DNA of 9,247 nt, from NCBI GenBank assembly GCA_028291845.1, contig JAQGNM010000209.1, forward strand, positions 1 to 9,247, in the 5' to 3' direction. Under the pieces are notes generated by a model, which was not told the origin of the DNA, made no database searches, and saw only the letters and a program-made list of their open reading frames with translations. Shown here one piece after another: positions 1 to 6,072 of this stretch. Each line of letters opens with the position of its first letter. Positions within the stretch are counted from its first letter, which is position 1. This DNA is from Massilia sp. (GTDB taxonomy: Bacteria; Pseudomonadota; Gammaproteobacteria; Burkholderiales; Burkholderiaceae_D). Position numbers and translations under genes: made by a program.

Positions 1-13
1 AACTCTTCAGTTC
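1..13 (-). rRNA. 16S rRNA gene, 5' end only (runs off the left edge)
   Basis: Read on the minus strand, the window ends with GAACTGAAGAGTT, which lines up base for base with the conserved beginning of bacterial 16S rRNA (E. coli AAATTGAAGAGTT, continuing into TTTGATC). Only about 13 nt of the mature molecule are present. The call rests mainly on what lies upstream: a boxB-boxA-boxC leader and a near-consensus promoter in the right order and orientation. The exact mature 5' end is placed by analogy with E. coli. Confidence 0.85.
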
Positions 14-158
14 AATCTCTGTTTAATGTCATTGCTGACAGATCGCTCACTCAAAATACTGACAGGCCACTATTTTCATAGCGCCTATATTTCTTTTTTG
101 TGAACATTTGATAATTTAAGTATTCAAAGACCGAAATCTTTGGCACTTTCATCAAACG

Positions 159-165
159 CCCACAC
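159..165 (-). promoter_or_regulatory. boxC-like element of the rRNA leader
   Basis: On the minus strand this reads GTGTGGG, inside AAGTGTGGGCG. It matches the core of the boxC element that follows boxA in E. coli rRNA leaders, and lies 12 nt downstream of the boxA here. The function of boxC is less well defined than that of boxA, so the label is positional. Confidence 0.6.
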
Positions 166-177
166 TTATCGACTGTT

Positions 178-191
178 AATTGTTAAAGAAC
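178..191 (-). promoter_or_regulatory. boxA antitermination site of the rRNA operon
   Basis: The minus strand reads GTTCTTTAACAATT, close to the E. coli rRNA boxA consensus TGCTCTTTAACAA. In the transcript boxA is bound by NusB-NusE (ribosomal protein S10) and helps build the antitermination complex that protects long untranslated rRNA transcripts from Rho. The order boxB, boxA, boxC and the position upstream of 16S match known rRNA leaders. Confidence 0.85.
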
Positions 192-217
192 TTTGTTCTG
201 GACTGCTATCTCTGCAA

Positions 218-243
218 GCCGATGAAGCGTTGTGTTCATCAGC
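218..243 (-). promoter_or_regulatory. boxB-like hairpin of the rRNA leader
   Basis: On the minus strand GATGAA (240-235) and TTCATC (226-221) form a perfect 6-bp stem around an 8-nt loop. The stem extends outward by a T-G wobble, a C-G and a G-C pair to positions 243 and 218. It lies just after the predicted start of transcription from the proximal promoter and 26 nt upstream of boxA, where rRNA leaders carry the boxB hairpin. The pairing is visible; the label comes from position. Confidence 0.65.
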
Positions 244-254
244 AGAGGAGCGAT

Positions 255-283
255 ATTATGAAGCATTTCGCCGATCCTGTCAC
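255..283 (-). promoter_or_regulatory. Proximal rRNA operon promoter
   Basis: On the minus strand the -35 box GTGACA (283-278) and the -10 box CATAAT (260-255) each differ from the sigma-70 consensus at one position and are separated by exactly 17 bp. Upstream (284-300) lies an A-rich stretch with a run of six A, like an UP element that binds the alpha subunit C-terminal domain. Transcription would start near 248, immediately before the boxB-like hairpin. It is the best-matching promoter I found in the window. rRNA promoters of this kind usually respond to growth rate and ppGpp, but that is family knowledge, not visible here. Confidence 0.8.
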
Positions 284-363
284 GCTCATTTTTTAGTGTT
301 TCGCTTCGGTCTTTCGACCCGCGCCGCACTCTGCAATTTGCGCCCCGTTTTGCGGGGAGGCGA

Positions 364-392
364 ACTATAGCAAGGCGGCAGCAAGCGCGCAA
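364..392 (-). promoter_or_regulatory. Distal rRNA operon promoter candidate
   Basis: On the minus strand TATAGT (369-364) is preceded by TGC, giving an extended -10 (TGnTATAGT), with TTGCGC (392-387) 17 bp upstream as a weak -35. A GC-rich discriminator follows. Start would be near 357. The transcript would begin with a CCCCG/CGGGG hairpin (343-357) and a GGTC-GAAA-GACC tetraloop hairpin (308-319). Tandem rRNA promoters are common, so this may be P1 with the proximal site as P2. The -35 lies only 10 bp past the stop codon of the upstream phospholipase D-like gene. Confidence 0.5.
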
Positions 393-402
393 GGGCTATT
401 TT

Positions 403-1950
403 TCAGAGCAGCCATTCGATCGGCAGCCAGGACAGCACGGTCACTTGCAACTTTCGCCAGAAACTGGCGTCCGGCTCGTCAGAAAATTGCAGGATGGCGC
501 CGTCTTTGTGTTCCAGCCAGATCAATTTGCCCTCTTTGTTCAGCTTGACCTCATAGGCCAGGTTCGGCAGCCCGGTAGCCATCTGCCTTGTGAGCTGCTG
601 CGCCAGTTTGGGGCTGTCGATAATAAAACCCATCTCCGTGTTGAGGAGAGTCGAGCGGGGATCGAAGTTGAACGAACCGATGAACAACTGGTCGCCATCG
701 ACGGCGAAGGTCTTGGCGTGCAGGCTCGACGCCGAACTGCCGAACGGACCGCTGCGCCGCTCGGCGTCCTGCGACCAGGTGCGGCGCAACTCGTACAACT
801 GCACGCCCCCTTCAAGAAGCGCCTTGCGGCGTTTGGCGTAACCCGCATGGACGGCGGCGACGTCGGTGGCGGCCAGGGAATTGGTCAGCACCCGCACGCT
901 CAAGCCTTTGCGCGCCATGCCGGCAAAGGCGTCGGTGCCATCGTCGCCAGGCACAAAATACGGCGACACCAGATCGAACTGCCTGGTGGGCTTGCCGATC
1001 AGCTGGCGCATCTGCGGCATGATGCGCGTGTCGGGCGCGGCCTTGCCCAGCCCTTTTAGAGGGCTGTCGCTGACCAGCTGTGTTTTGGCCCATTCGAACG
1101 GCAGCTTGCCCGCGCGGATATTGGCGATGAAAGGCGACTGCTGAATGGCGGCGACGTAGGTCTGCGCCGCGGGCGTCGCCAGCAACTTGCGGCTGGCGCT
1201 CGCCACTTCCGCTGCGCTATCGGCCGTCGACGCCGCTACGATCTGCGATACCGCGTACGAGGAAGCGCAATTCCAGTACTGATCAAAATCCTGTTCGACG
1301 TCGGCCACCACGGGCCCCACCGCCAGCACATCGAGATCGGCGAACAGCACCTCGCCGGCGGCGCCAAAATATGCGTCGCCGATATTGCGGCCGCCGATGA
1401 TGGTGGCGTGACCGTCGACGGTGAACGATTTATTGTGCATGCGCCGGTTCAGGCGCGCGAAATCGGTGAGATAGGCAAGCGGCCGGAAGCTGCGCAGCAT
1501 GAACGGGTTGAACAGGCGAACCTCGATGCCCGGATGGGCGTCGAGCTGCGCCAGCCGGGCATCGAGCCCCTTGGTATTGTTATCGTCGAGCAGAAGGCGC
1601 ACCCGCACGCCGCGCTGGGCCGCCGCTTCGAGAGCGTTGAACAGCAAGGTGCCGGTGATGTCGTCGTCCCAGATGTAATACTGGACATCGAGGCTGCGCT
1701 CGGCGGCGTTGGCCAGTACCGCGCGGGCAGCAAACGCTTCGCGGCCGTCGCGCAGCATGTAGATGCCGGACTGGCCCGGATGGGCCGCGGCGGCCGGCGC
1801 GACGGCCTGCGCCATCGCCGTGTCATCGGTCGCCAGCGCTGCCGGCATGTGGCTCGGCAGAGGGGTCGGCAACCCGGAACAGGCGGACAACAGCAGCGCC
1901 GCGCCGCAGGCAATGGTGGCGCACCAGCGCGCTGCCGCCCCTGCCCTCAT
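403..1950 (-). CDS. Phospholipase D / cardiolipin synthase-like lipoprotein
   Basis: A 515-residue protein of the phospholipase D superfamily. Two complete HKD motifs are visible: HNKSFTVD with H172, K174, D179 followed by GGRN, and HAKTFAVD with H411, K413, D418 followed by GSFNFD. Two such motifs form one active site that transfers phosphatidyl groups through a phosphohistidine intermediate. Length and layout resemble the ClsC (YmdC) class of cardiolipin synthases. Unlike textbook synthases, the N-terminus is a lipoprotein signal: a hydrophobic stretch ending LLSAC, with C24 as the lipidated cysteine. The product is therefore probably anchored in the periplasm, perhaps to the outer membrane. 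The start overlaps the enoyl-CoA hydratase stop (TAATG on the minus strand), with AAGGGA just upstream, so translation is likely coupled. Substrate is uncertain: cardiolipin synthesis or phospholipid hydrolysis are both possible. Confidence 0.88.
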   Translation of the reverse strand: MRAGAAARWCATIACGAALLLSACSGLPTPLPSHMPAALATDDTAMAQAVAPAAAAHPGQSGIYMLRDGREAFAARAVLANAAERSLDVQYYIWDDDITGTLLFNALEAAAQRGVRVRLLLDDNNTKGLDARLAQLDAHPGIEVRLFNPFMLRSFRPLAYLTDFARLNRRMHNKSFTVDGHATIIGGRNIGDAYFGAAGEVLFADLDVLAVGPVVADVEQDFDQYWNCASSYAVSQIVAASTADSAAEVASASRKLLATPAAQTYVAAIQQSPFIANIRAGKLPFEWAKTQLVSDSPLKGLGKAAPDTRIMPQMRQLIGKPTRQFDLVSPYFVPGDDGTDAFAGMARKGLSVRVLTNSLAATDVAAVHAGYAKRRKALLEGGVQLYELRRTWSQDAERRSGPFGSSASSLHAKTFAVDGDQLFIGSFNFDPRSTLLNTEMGFIIDSPKLAQQLTRQMATGLPNLAYEVKLNKEGKLIWLEHKDGAILQFSDEPDASFWRKLQVTVLSWLPIEWLL

Positions 1951-2726
1951 TACAGTCCCTTGAAATCGGCAGGACGTTTGGCCAGGAAGGCCGCCATGCC
2001 CTCTTTCTGCGCCGGCGTGCCGAACGCCGCGTGGAAGTAGCGGCGCTCGTAGCGTACGCCTTCGGTCAGGGTGGTCTCGAAGGCGCGGTTGACGCTGTCC
2101 TTGATCGCCATGGCGACCGTCACCGACATCGAAGAAATGATGGTAGCGGCGGCGATGGCTTCTTCCATCAGCTTGTCGGCGGCGACCACGCGCGATACCA
2201 GCCCGGTGCGCTCGGCTTCATTGGCGTCGATCATGCGGGCGGTCAGCAGCATATCCATGGCCTTGGCCTTGCCGATGGTACGCGGCAGGCGCTGGGTGCC
2301 GCCGGCGCCTGGCGTCACGCCGACCTTGATCTCGGGCTGGCCGAATTTGGCGCTGTCGGCGGCGATCAGGAAATCGCACATCATCGCCAGTTCGCAGCCG
2401 CCGCCGAGGCAGAAACCCGCCACCGCGCCGATCACCGGTTTGCGCACGTTCAGAATGTGTTCCCAGTTGCGGCCGATGTAGTTGTCGGGGTAGGTGTCGG
2501 TGTAGGTGTACTCGGCCATGGCGGCGATGTCGGCGCCGGCGGCGAAGGCTTTTTCGCTGCCGGTCAGGACGATGCAGCCGATCTCCTTGTCGGCGTCGAA
2601 TTTGTACAGCGCGTGCCCCAGCTCGTTCATCATGTTGTCGTTCAAGGCGTTGAGCGCTTTCGGACGATTCAAACGGATGACGGCGACGCGGCCGTGGGTT
2701 TCGATCAAGAGGTCGGTGTAGTCCAT
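1950..2726 (-). CDS. Enoyl-CoA hydratase (crotonase family)
   Basis: This 258-residue protein has normal crotonase length. It adds water to trans-2-enoyl-CoA to give 3-hydroxyacyl-CoA, a cytoplasmic step of fatty-acid beta-oxidation and related acid degradation. The oxyanion-hole segment AFAAGADI lies near residues 60-67. Both catalytic glutamates are present: E112 in GGGCELAM and E132 in FGQPEIKVG, 20 residues apart as in rat mitochondrial enoyl-CoA hydratase (E144/E164). Their presence favours a true hydratase over other crotonase activities. A strong ribosome site AAAGGAG (2738-2732) precedes the ATG by 5 nt. The 52-bp gap after mltA holds a possible weak promoter (ATCACA, 16 bp, TATAAA ending at 2748), so it may be read with mltA or alone. 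No other beta-oxidation gene is next to it, so the pathway cannot be fixed. Confidence 0.93.
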   Translation of the reverse strand: MDYTDLLIETHGRVAVIRLNRPKALNALNDNMMNELGHALYKFDADKEIGCIVLTGSEKAFAAGADIAAMAEYTYTDTYPDNYIGRNWEHILNVRKPVIGAVAGFCLGGGCELAMMCDFLIAADSAKFGQPEIKVGVTPGAGGTQRLPRTIGKAKAMDMLLTARMIDANEAERTGLVSRVVAADKLMEEAIAAATIISSMSVTVAMAIKDSVNRAFETTLTEGVRYERRYFHAAFGTPAQKEGMAAFLAKRPADFKGL

Positions 2727-2778
2727 GTTGGCTCCTTTGCCGGTGGTTTTATAGGCACGATTGTAGCGGTGTGATTAT

Positions 2779-3987
2779 TTAACGAGGCAGCAACACCCAG
2801 ATCTGTCCGCGCTGCTTCATCAGGCCGGCGCTGTCGGCTGCCTGCTTGCCGAATCCGTAAAAGAAATCGGCGCGCACGGCGCCGCGGATGGCGCCGCCCG
2901 TGTCCTGCCCCATCATCAGCCTTTGCATCGGCACCTCGCTGCCGGCGCGCGTGGTACTGAGCCATACCGGCGCGCCCAGCGGCAGCATCTGCGGGTCGAC
3001 CGCCACCGAACGGCCCGGCGTCAAGGGTACGCCGAGCGCGCCTTTCGGCCCCACCGCGGGATCGGGCAAGCGCTCTTCCTTGAAGAAGATATAGCTCGGG
3101 TTGACGTTGAACAGCTCCTGGCGGCGCTGCGGATGGGCCGCAATCCAGGCCTTGATGGTCTGCGCCGATGCTTCTTTCGCCGTCATTTCTCCCTGCTCGA
3201 CCAGCCAGCGGCCGATGGCTTTGTAGGGATGGCCGTTCTGGTCGGCGTAGGCGACGCGCACCGTCTCGCCGCTGTCCTTCAGCTGCACGCGGCCGGAGCC
3301 CTGCACTTCAAGAAAGAACGCTTCGACCGAATCGTCCACCCACAGCAGTTCCTTGCCGGCGATCTCGGCGCGCTCGATCTCGGCGCGGGTGCTGTAGGGC
3401 ACCACCTTCCTGCCAACCAGCCGTCCGCGCAGGCGCATGTTTTTCAGATCCGGGTAGGCGGCGCCCAGTTCGATGGTGAGCAGGTCGTCCGGTACCCGGT
3501 ACAGCGGCGTTTGAAAGGCGCCGCCCCGCTTGCGGGCGCCGAACAGCATCGGCTCGTAATAGCCGGTGATCAGGCCGGAGTCCGTGCCATCGGCGGCGCG
3601 GATGAAATTCGGCACGAAGCGGCTTTCAAAGAAGACGCGCACGGCGGCGCTGTCGGCGCCGTTGACGCCCGCCGCCGCCGCGCACACGCCGCTCCATTCG
3701 GGTTTGACCGCGATCGCCTTGCAGGAGCCGATAAAAGCCGGCCAGGCTTCGCGCAGGTCGTCCTGCTGCCAGCCCGGCAGGGCGGCGAAGGTGGTCGGCG
3801 TCATCAGCGGCGTCGGCGTGGGCGTGGGCGCTGGCGGCGGCACTGCCGGCGGCTGCACGCCGACCGGCCCGATCGGCGCCGGCATCTGGACCGGGGTGCG
3901 CTGCTGCTGCGGTGCGGTCTGGCAACCGGCCAGGACCAGCGCCAGTGCGCTGATCAAAAAAGGTACACTGCGGCGGACGTCATTCAT
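2779..3987 (-). CDS. mltA: Membrane-bound lytic murein transglycosylase A
   Basis: A 402-residue lipoprotein that cleaves the MurNAc-GlcNAc bond of peptidoglycan, leaving 1,6-anhydro ends, during wall growth and recycling. The signal LISALALVLAGC has a clear lipobox (LAGC, C22), followed by a Pro/Thr-rich linker to about residue 65. The MltA domain shows TGYYEP (141-146) and EVQGSGRV (227-234). The C-terminal 3D domain shows AVDPQMLPLG and GQDTGGAI, where D362 corresponds to the catalytic aspartate of E. coli MltA. I chose the ATG at 3987 because it puts the lipoprotein signal directly at the N-terminus; an in-frame ATG 33 codons upstream gives no sensible signal. No Shine-Dalgarno is visible before this ATG. 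A TATATA at 4004-3999 could be a -10 giving a very short leader, but no -35 supports it. Confidence 0.95.
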   Translation of the reverse strand: MNDVRRSVPFLISALALVLAGCQTAPQQQRTPVQMPAPIGPVGVQPPAVPPPAPTPTPTPLMTPTTFAALPGWQQDDLREAWPAFIGSCKAIAVKPEWSGVCAAAAGVNGADSAAVRVFFESRFVPNFIRAADGTDSGLITGYYEPMLFGARKRGGAFQTPLYRVPDDLLTIELGAAYPDLKNMRLRGRLVGRKVVPYSTRAEIERAEIAGKELLWVDDSVEAFFLEVQGSGRVQLKDSGETVRVAYADQNGHPYKAIGRWLVEQGEMTAKEASAQTIKAWIAAHPQRRQELFNVNPSYIFFKEERLPDPAVGPKGALGVPLTPGRSVAVDPQMLPLGAPVWLSTTRAGSEVPMQRLMMGQDTGGAIRGAVRADFFYGFGKQAADSAGLMKQRGQIWVLLPR

Positions 3988-4003
3988 TGGGGGTTGTCTA
4001 TAT

Positions 4004-4132
4004 ATGTGGCTATTGATCGCGGAAGCGGGCGTGGCGCTGTTCCTGCTGGTGTTTATCGTCTGGTGGACGATGTATTTGCCGCCCAAGAAACGCGACGACG
4101 AGGACGACGACCCTCCGGCGCCGCCGCCATGA
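4004..4132 (+). CDS. Small single-span membrane protein, function unknown
   Basis: A 42-residue ORF that I do not recognise by name. Residues 2-24 are strongly hydrophobic (including ALFLLVFIVWWTMYL), predicting one transmembrane helix. A positive patch PKKR, an acidic run DDEDDD and a proline-rich end PPAPPP follow. The positive patch after the helix suggests the N-terminus faces outward and the acidic tail the cytoplasm, by the positive-inside rule. A G-run (GGGGG, ending 3993) lies about 10 nt before the ATG and could serve as ribosome site. It diverges from mltA with 16 bp between start codons and converges on apaG, filling an otherwise unexplained 161-bp gap. The coherent membrane-protein composition favours a real gene, but it is too short for certainty. 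A link with MltA or the cell wall is only a guess from position. Confidence 0.6.
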   Translation: MWLLIAEAGVALFLLVFIVWWTMYLPPKKRDDEDDDPPAPPP

Positions 4133-4151
4133 TCAGCTGATCAGCTGATCA
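4130..4151. repeat. 22-bp perfect palindrome bounded by two convergent stop codons
   Basis: Three copies of TGATCA are separated by GC, giving a 22-bp sequence identical to its own reverse complement. Its first three bases are the TGA stop of the small membrane-protein ORF and its last three are the TGA stop of apaG on the other strand. As RNA from either strand it folds into an 8-bp stem (TGATCAGC/GCTGATCA) with a 6-nt loop. No T-tract follows on either side, so it is not a standard intrinsic terminator, though it could stabilise both 3' ends or act as a weak two-way terminator. Confidence 0.75.
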
Positions 4152-4523
4152 GTGCAGGGTGCGCGGCAGCGACAGCACGAACTCGGGAATCGGCGCCTCG
4201 AACTGGTGGCCGTCCTCGGCGACGCAGAAGTACTCGCCCAGCATCGAGCCCTGCGGCGTGGCCATCTGGGTGCCGCTGCTGTACTCGAACTGTTCGCCCG
4301 GCTGCAGCAAGGGCTGGTGGCCGACCACGCCCAGGCCGCGCACTTCCTGCTTGCTGTTGTTGGCATCGACGATCACCCAGTGGCGCGAGATCAGCTGCGA
4401 AGCGACGGTGCCGGTATTCTTGATGGTGATGGTGTAGGCGAACACATAATTGTCGCGCGCGGGCTCGGATTGTTCGGGCAGGTATTGTGTCTTGACGGAG
4501 ACGGACAGTTCGTAGGCGGGCAT
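4149..4523 (-). CDS. apaG: ApaG family protein
   Basis: A 124-residue protein with the usual ApaG length. The family has an immunoglobulin/fibronectin-III-like beta fold; in Salmonella, loss of CorD (ApaG) affects cobalt resistance and magnesium efflux, but the biochemical role is unsettled. Diagnostic stretches are YVFAYTITIKNTG, the glycine-rich VRGLGVVGHQPLL (GxGxxGxxP) followed by PGEQFEYSSG, and GSMLGEYFCV. I chose the ATG at 4523 because the family motif begins right after it (MPAYELSVSV) and AGAGGA lies just upstream; a longer in-frame version to 4679 would run through the whole apaG-rpe promoter spacer. In many proteobacteria apaG sits beside ksgA-apaH; here it is divergent from rpe, an arrangement I associate with Burkholderiales. 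Confidence 0.95.
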   Translation of the reverse strand: MPAYELSVSVKTQYLPEQSEPARDNYVFAYTITIKNTGTVASQLISRHWVIVDANNSKQEVRGLGVVGHQPLLQPGEQFEYSSGTQMATPQGSMLGEYFCVAEDGHQFEAPIPEFVLSLPRTLH

Positions 4524-4633
4524 CGGGATTCCTCTGGTGGCGCTGTATGTGGGGATAGGCGTTCTGCCTCTGCGTGCATCATACATCGGAGGCCGCAACA
4601 CCGTTTCGCGCACGGCAGTTTCGCCCAAAGGCG

Positions 4634-4639
4634 TAAAAT
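4634..4639 (+). promoter_or_regulatory. Possible -10 element for rpe
   Basis: TAAAAT matches the -10 consensus at five of six positions, 32 bp before the rpe start, in the 148-bp spacer between the divergent apaG and rpe starts. No good -35 is found at 16-18 bp (best is ACGGCA at 4612-4617). I include it because this spacer must contain the rpe promoter and no better candidate is visible. No convincing promoter for apaG was found on the other strand. Confidence 0.3.
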
Positions 4640-4671
4640 AGCGCTCCTCCATATGTACACTTGCGCCTGAC

Positions 4672-5352
4672 ATGACCACTTACCAGATCGCCCCCAGCAT
4701 CCTGTCCGCCGACTTCGCCCGTCTCGGCGAAGAAGTACGCAATGTCGTCGCCGCCGGCGCCGACATCATCCATTTCGACGTCATGGACAACCATTACGTC
4801 CCCAATCTGACCATCGGTCCGCTGGTGTGCCAGGCGATCCGCCCGCACGTGCAGGTACCGATCGATGTGCACCTGATGGTGCGGCCGGTCGACCGCATCA
4901 TCCCCGACTTCGCCAAGGCCGGCGCCAACATCATCACCTTTCACCCCGAGGCATCGGACCACATCGACCGCACCCTGCAGCTGATCCGCGACAGCGGCTG
5001 CAAAGCCGGCCTGGTGTTCAATCCGGGTACGCCGATGCACTACCTGAATCACGTGATGGACAAGATCGACATGATCCTGATCATGTCCGTCAACCCCGGC
5101 TTCGGCGGCCAGTCCTTTATCGCCGAGGCGCTGAAAAAGCTGGCCATCGCGCGCCGCATGATCAATGAGTCGGGCCGCGACATCCTGCTCGAAGTCGACG
5201 GCGGCATCAAGGTCGACAATATCGGCGCCGCCGCCGAAGCGGGCGCCGACACCTTTGTCGCCGGCTCGGCCATCTTCGGCCAGCCCGATTACAAGGCGGT
5301 GATCGACGCCATGCGCGCAGAGTTGGCCAAGGTCGACCGGGCCGGCTACTGA
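4672..5352 (+). CDS. rpe: Ribulose-phosphate 3-epimerase
   Basis: A 226-residue TIM-barrel enzyme interconverting D-ribulose 5-phosphate and D-xylulose 5-phosphate in the non-oxidative pentose phosphate pathway. All expected motifs are present: IAPSILSADFARLGEE (6-21), IHFDVMDNHYVPNLT with metal ligands H34 and D36, HLMV with H67, MSVNPGFGGQ (138-147) binding phosphate, and EVDGGIK with D176. D36 and D176 are the acid/base pair. The start fits the family N-terminus, although no clear Shine-Dalgarno precedes it. The stop overlaps the start of gph by one base (TGATG), so the two are translated together. Its product feeds erythrose 4-phosphate formation and hence the shikimate pathway, which makes the chorismate used by the downstream trp genes. 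Confidence 0.97.
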   Translation: MTTYQIAPSILSADFARLGEEVRNVVAAGADIIHFDVMDNHYVPNLTIGPLVCQAIRPHVQVPIDVHLMVRPVDRIIPDFAKAGANIITFHPEASDHIDRTLQLIRDSGCKAGLVFNPGTPMHYLNHVMDKIDMILIMSVNPGFGGQSFIAEALKKLAIARRMINESGRDILLEVDGGIKVDNIGAAAEAGADTFVAGSAIFGQPDYKAVIDAMRAELAKVDRAGY

Positions 5353-6050
5353 TGCGCCCCGGCCACGGCCTCATTCGCGCGGTGATCATCGATCTCGATG
5401 GCACCATGCTCGACACGGTGCCGGATTTTTGCGTGGCGATCAACCGCATGCGCGCAGAATTCGATCTGGCGCCGGTCGGCGCCGAACAGGTGGCGAACCT
5501 GGTCGGCAAGGGTTCGGAAAACCTGATTCGCGGCGTGCTGGCGTTCGACTTCGACACCGCCGGGGTCGAAACCCACCTGCCCGCCGCGATGGCGGCGTAC
5601 CAGCGCCACTACCTGGCGATCAATGGCGACCACGCCACGCTATACGATGGCGTCATCGAGGGCCTGGCCGCCATGCAGGCGATGGATTTGCGGATGGCTT
5701 GCGTCACCAACAAGCCGATCGCCTTTGCCCGGCCGCTGCTGGCGAAGATGGGGCTGGCGCCGTATTTCGAGCTTGTCTATGGCGGCGAGTGCCTGCCCCG
5801 TAAAAAGCCGGACCCGATGCCGATGCTGCAGGTGTGCGCCGATTTCGACCTGGCGCCCGCCGATGTGGTGGCGATCGGCGACTCGTCGAACGACGCCGAA
5901 GCGGCGCGCGCGGCCGGCTGCTGGGTGCTGGCGGTCCCTTATGGTTACAACCATGGACGGTCTATACACGAAGCCGATTCCGATGGTATAGTTGAATCGC
6001 TGCTGGAAGCGGCGTCATTAATTAGTTCGCATAACCATTCGGCCAACTGA
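5352..6050 (+). CDS. gph: Phosphoglycolate phosphatase (HAD family)
   Basis: A 232-residue haloacid dehalogenase-type phosphatase, assigned to 2-phosphoglycolate removal by its similarity to Gph and its place after rpe. The HAD motifs occur in order: DLDGT with nucleophile D14 and D16, VTNK with T119, KKPDP with K152, and GDSSND (176-181) with the metal-binding acids. An alpha-helical cap domain lies between motif I and motif II (about residues 20-95). The ATG overlaps the rpe stop; there is no independent ribosome site, so translation is coupled. The last ~90 bp of the gene probably also carry the trp promoter. HAD phosphatases are often promiscuous, so activity on other phosphates cannot be excluded. 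Confidence 0.92.
   Translation: MRPGHGLIRAVIIDLDGTMLDTVPDFCVAINRMRAEFDLAPVGAEQVANLVGKGSENLIRGVLAFDFDTAGVETHLPAAMAAYQRHYLAINGDHATLYDGVIEGLAAMQAMDLRMACVTNKPIAFARPLLAKMGLAPYFELVYGGECLPRKKPDPMPMLQVCADFDLAPADVVAIGDSSNDAEAARAAGCWVLAVPYGYNHGRSIHEADSDGIVESLLEAASLISSHNHSAN
5963..5992 (+). promoter_or_regulatory. Candidate trp operon promoter inside the 3' end of gph
   Basis: TATAGT (5987-5992) differs from the -10 consensus at one base and is preceded by TGG, making an extended -10. TATACA (5963-5968) lies 18 bp upstream and matches four of six -35 bases. Transcription would start near 5999, about 74 nt before the trpL start codon, leaving room for a leader transcript. A weaker alternative is TTGAAT (5992-5997) with ATTAAT 19 bp downstream. 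The site is inside coding sequence, and read-through from rpe-gph could also supply trp transcription. Confidence 0.45.
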
Positions 6051-6072
6051 ACCGCACATAAGCCAATCATTC

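Larger units (their letters stand above)
14..254 (-). promoter_or_regulatory. rRNA operon leader (pre-16S transcribed spacer)
   Basis: This gene-free AT-rich stretch between the proximal rRNA promoter and 16S is the leader of the rRNA transcript. Besides the antitermination boxes listed separately, it holds two small hairpins. One is at 125-142 (CAAAGA pairing with TCTTTG, 6-nt loop). The other is at 69-84, a 6-bp stem closed by a GAAA loop on the transcribed strand. A 7-bp direct repeat CTGACAG (plus-strand reading) lies at 35-41 and 59-65. The part nearest 16S should form one half of the processing stem cut by RNase III; its partner downstream of 16S is outside the window. Short ORFs crossing the region look spurious. 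Confidence 0.8.

Noticed and set aside
343..357. CCCCG/CGGGG hairpin after the phospholipase D-like gene, as its terminator
   Set aside because: On the transcribed (minus) strand it is not followed by a T-run, and it lies downstream of a promoter candidate, so it more likely belongs to the rRNA leader.
140..392. Two short open frames, one on each strand, in the left-edge AT-rich region
   Set aside because: Both lie across the rRNA promoters, boxB and leader; neither shows protein features, and the rRNA interpretation explains the sequence better.
3988..4086. 33-codon upstream extension of mltA
   Set aside because: It would bury the lipoprotein signal sequence inside the protein.
2923..4140. 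Open frame of 405 codons on the plus strand, antisense to mltA
   Set aside because: No domain, composition dominated by Arg/Gly/Ala/His, and it overlaps a certain mltA on the other strand. Only the separate 42-codon frame at 4004-4132 is supported.
4524..4679. N-terminal extension of apaG through the divergent spacer
   Set aside because: The added 52 residues have no match to ApaG architecture, and the internal ATG at 4523 has a ribosome site and the family N-terminus.
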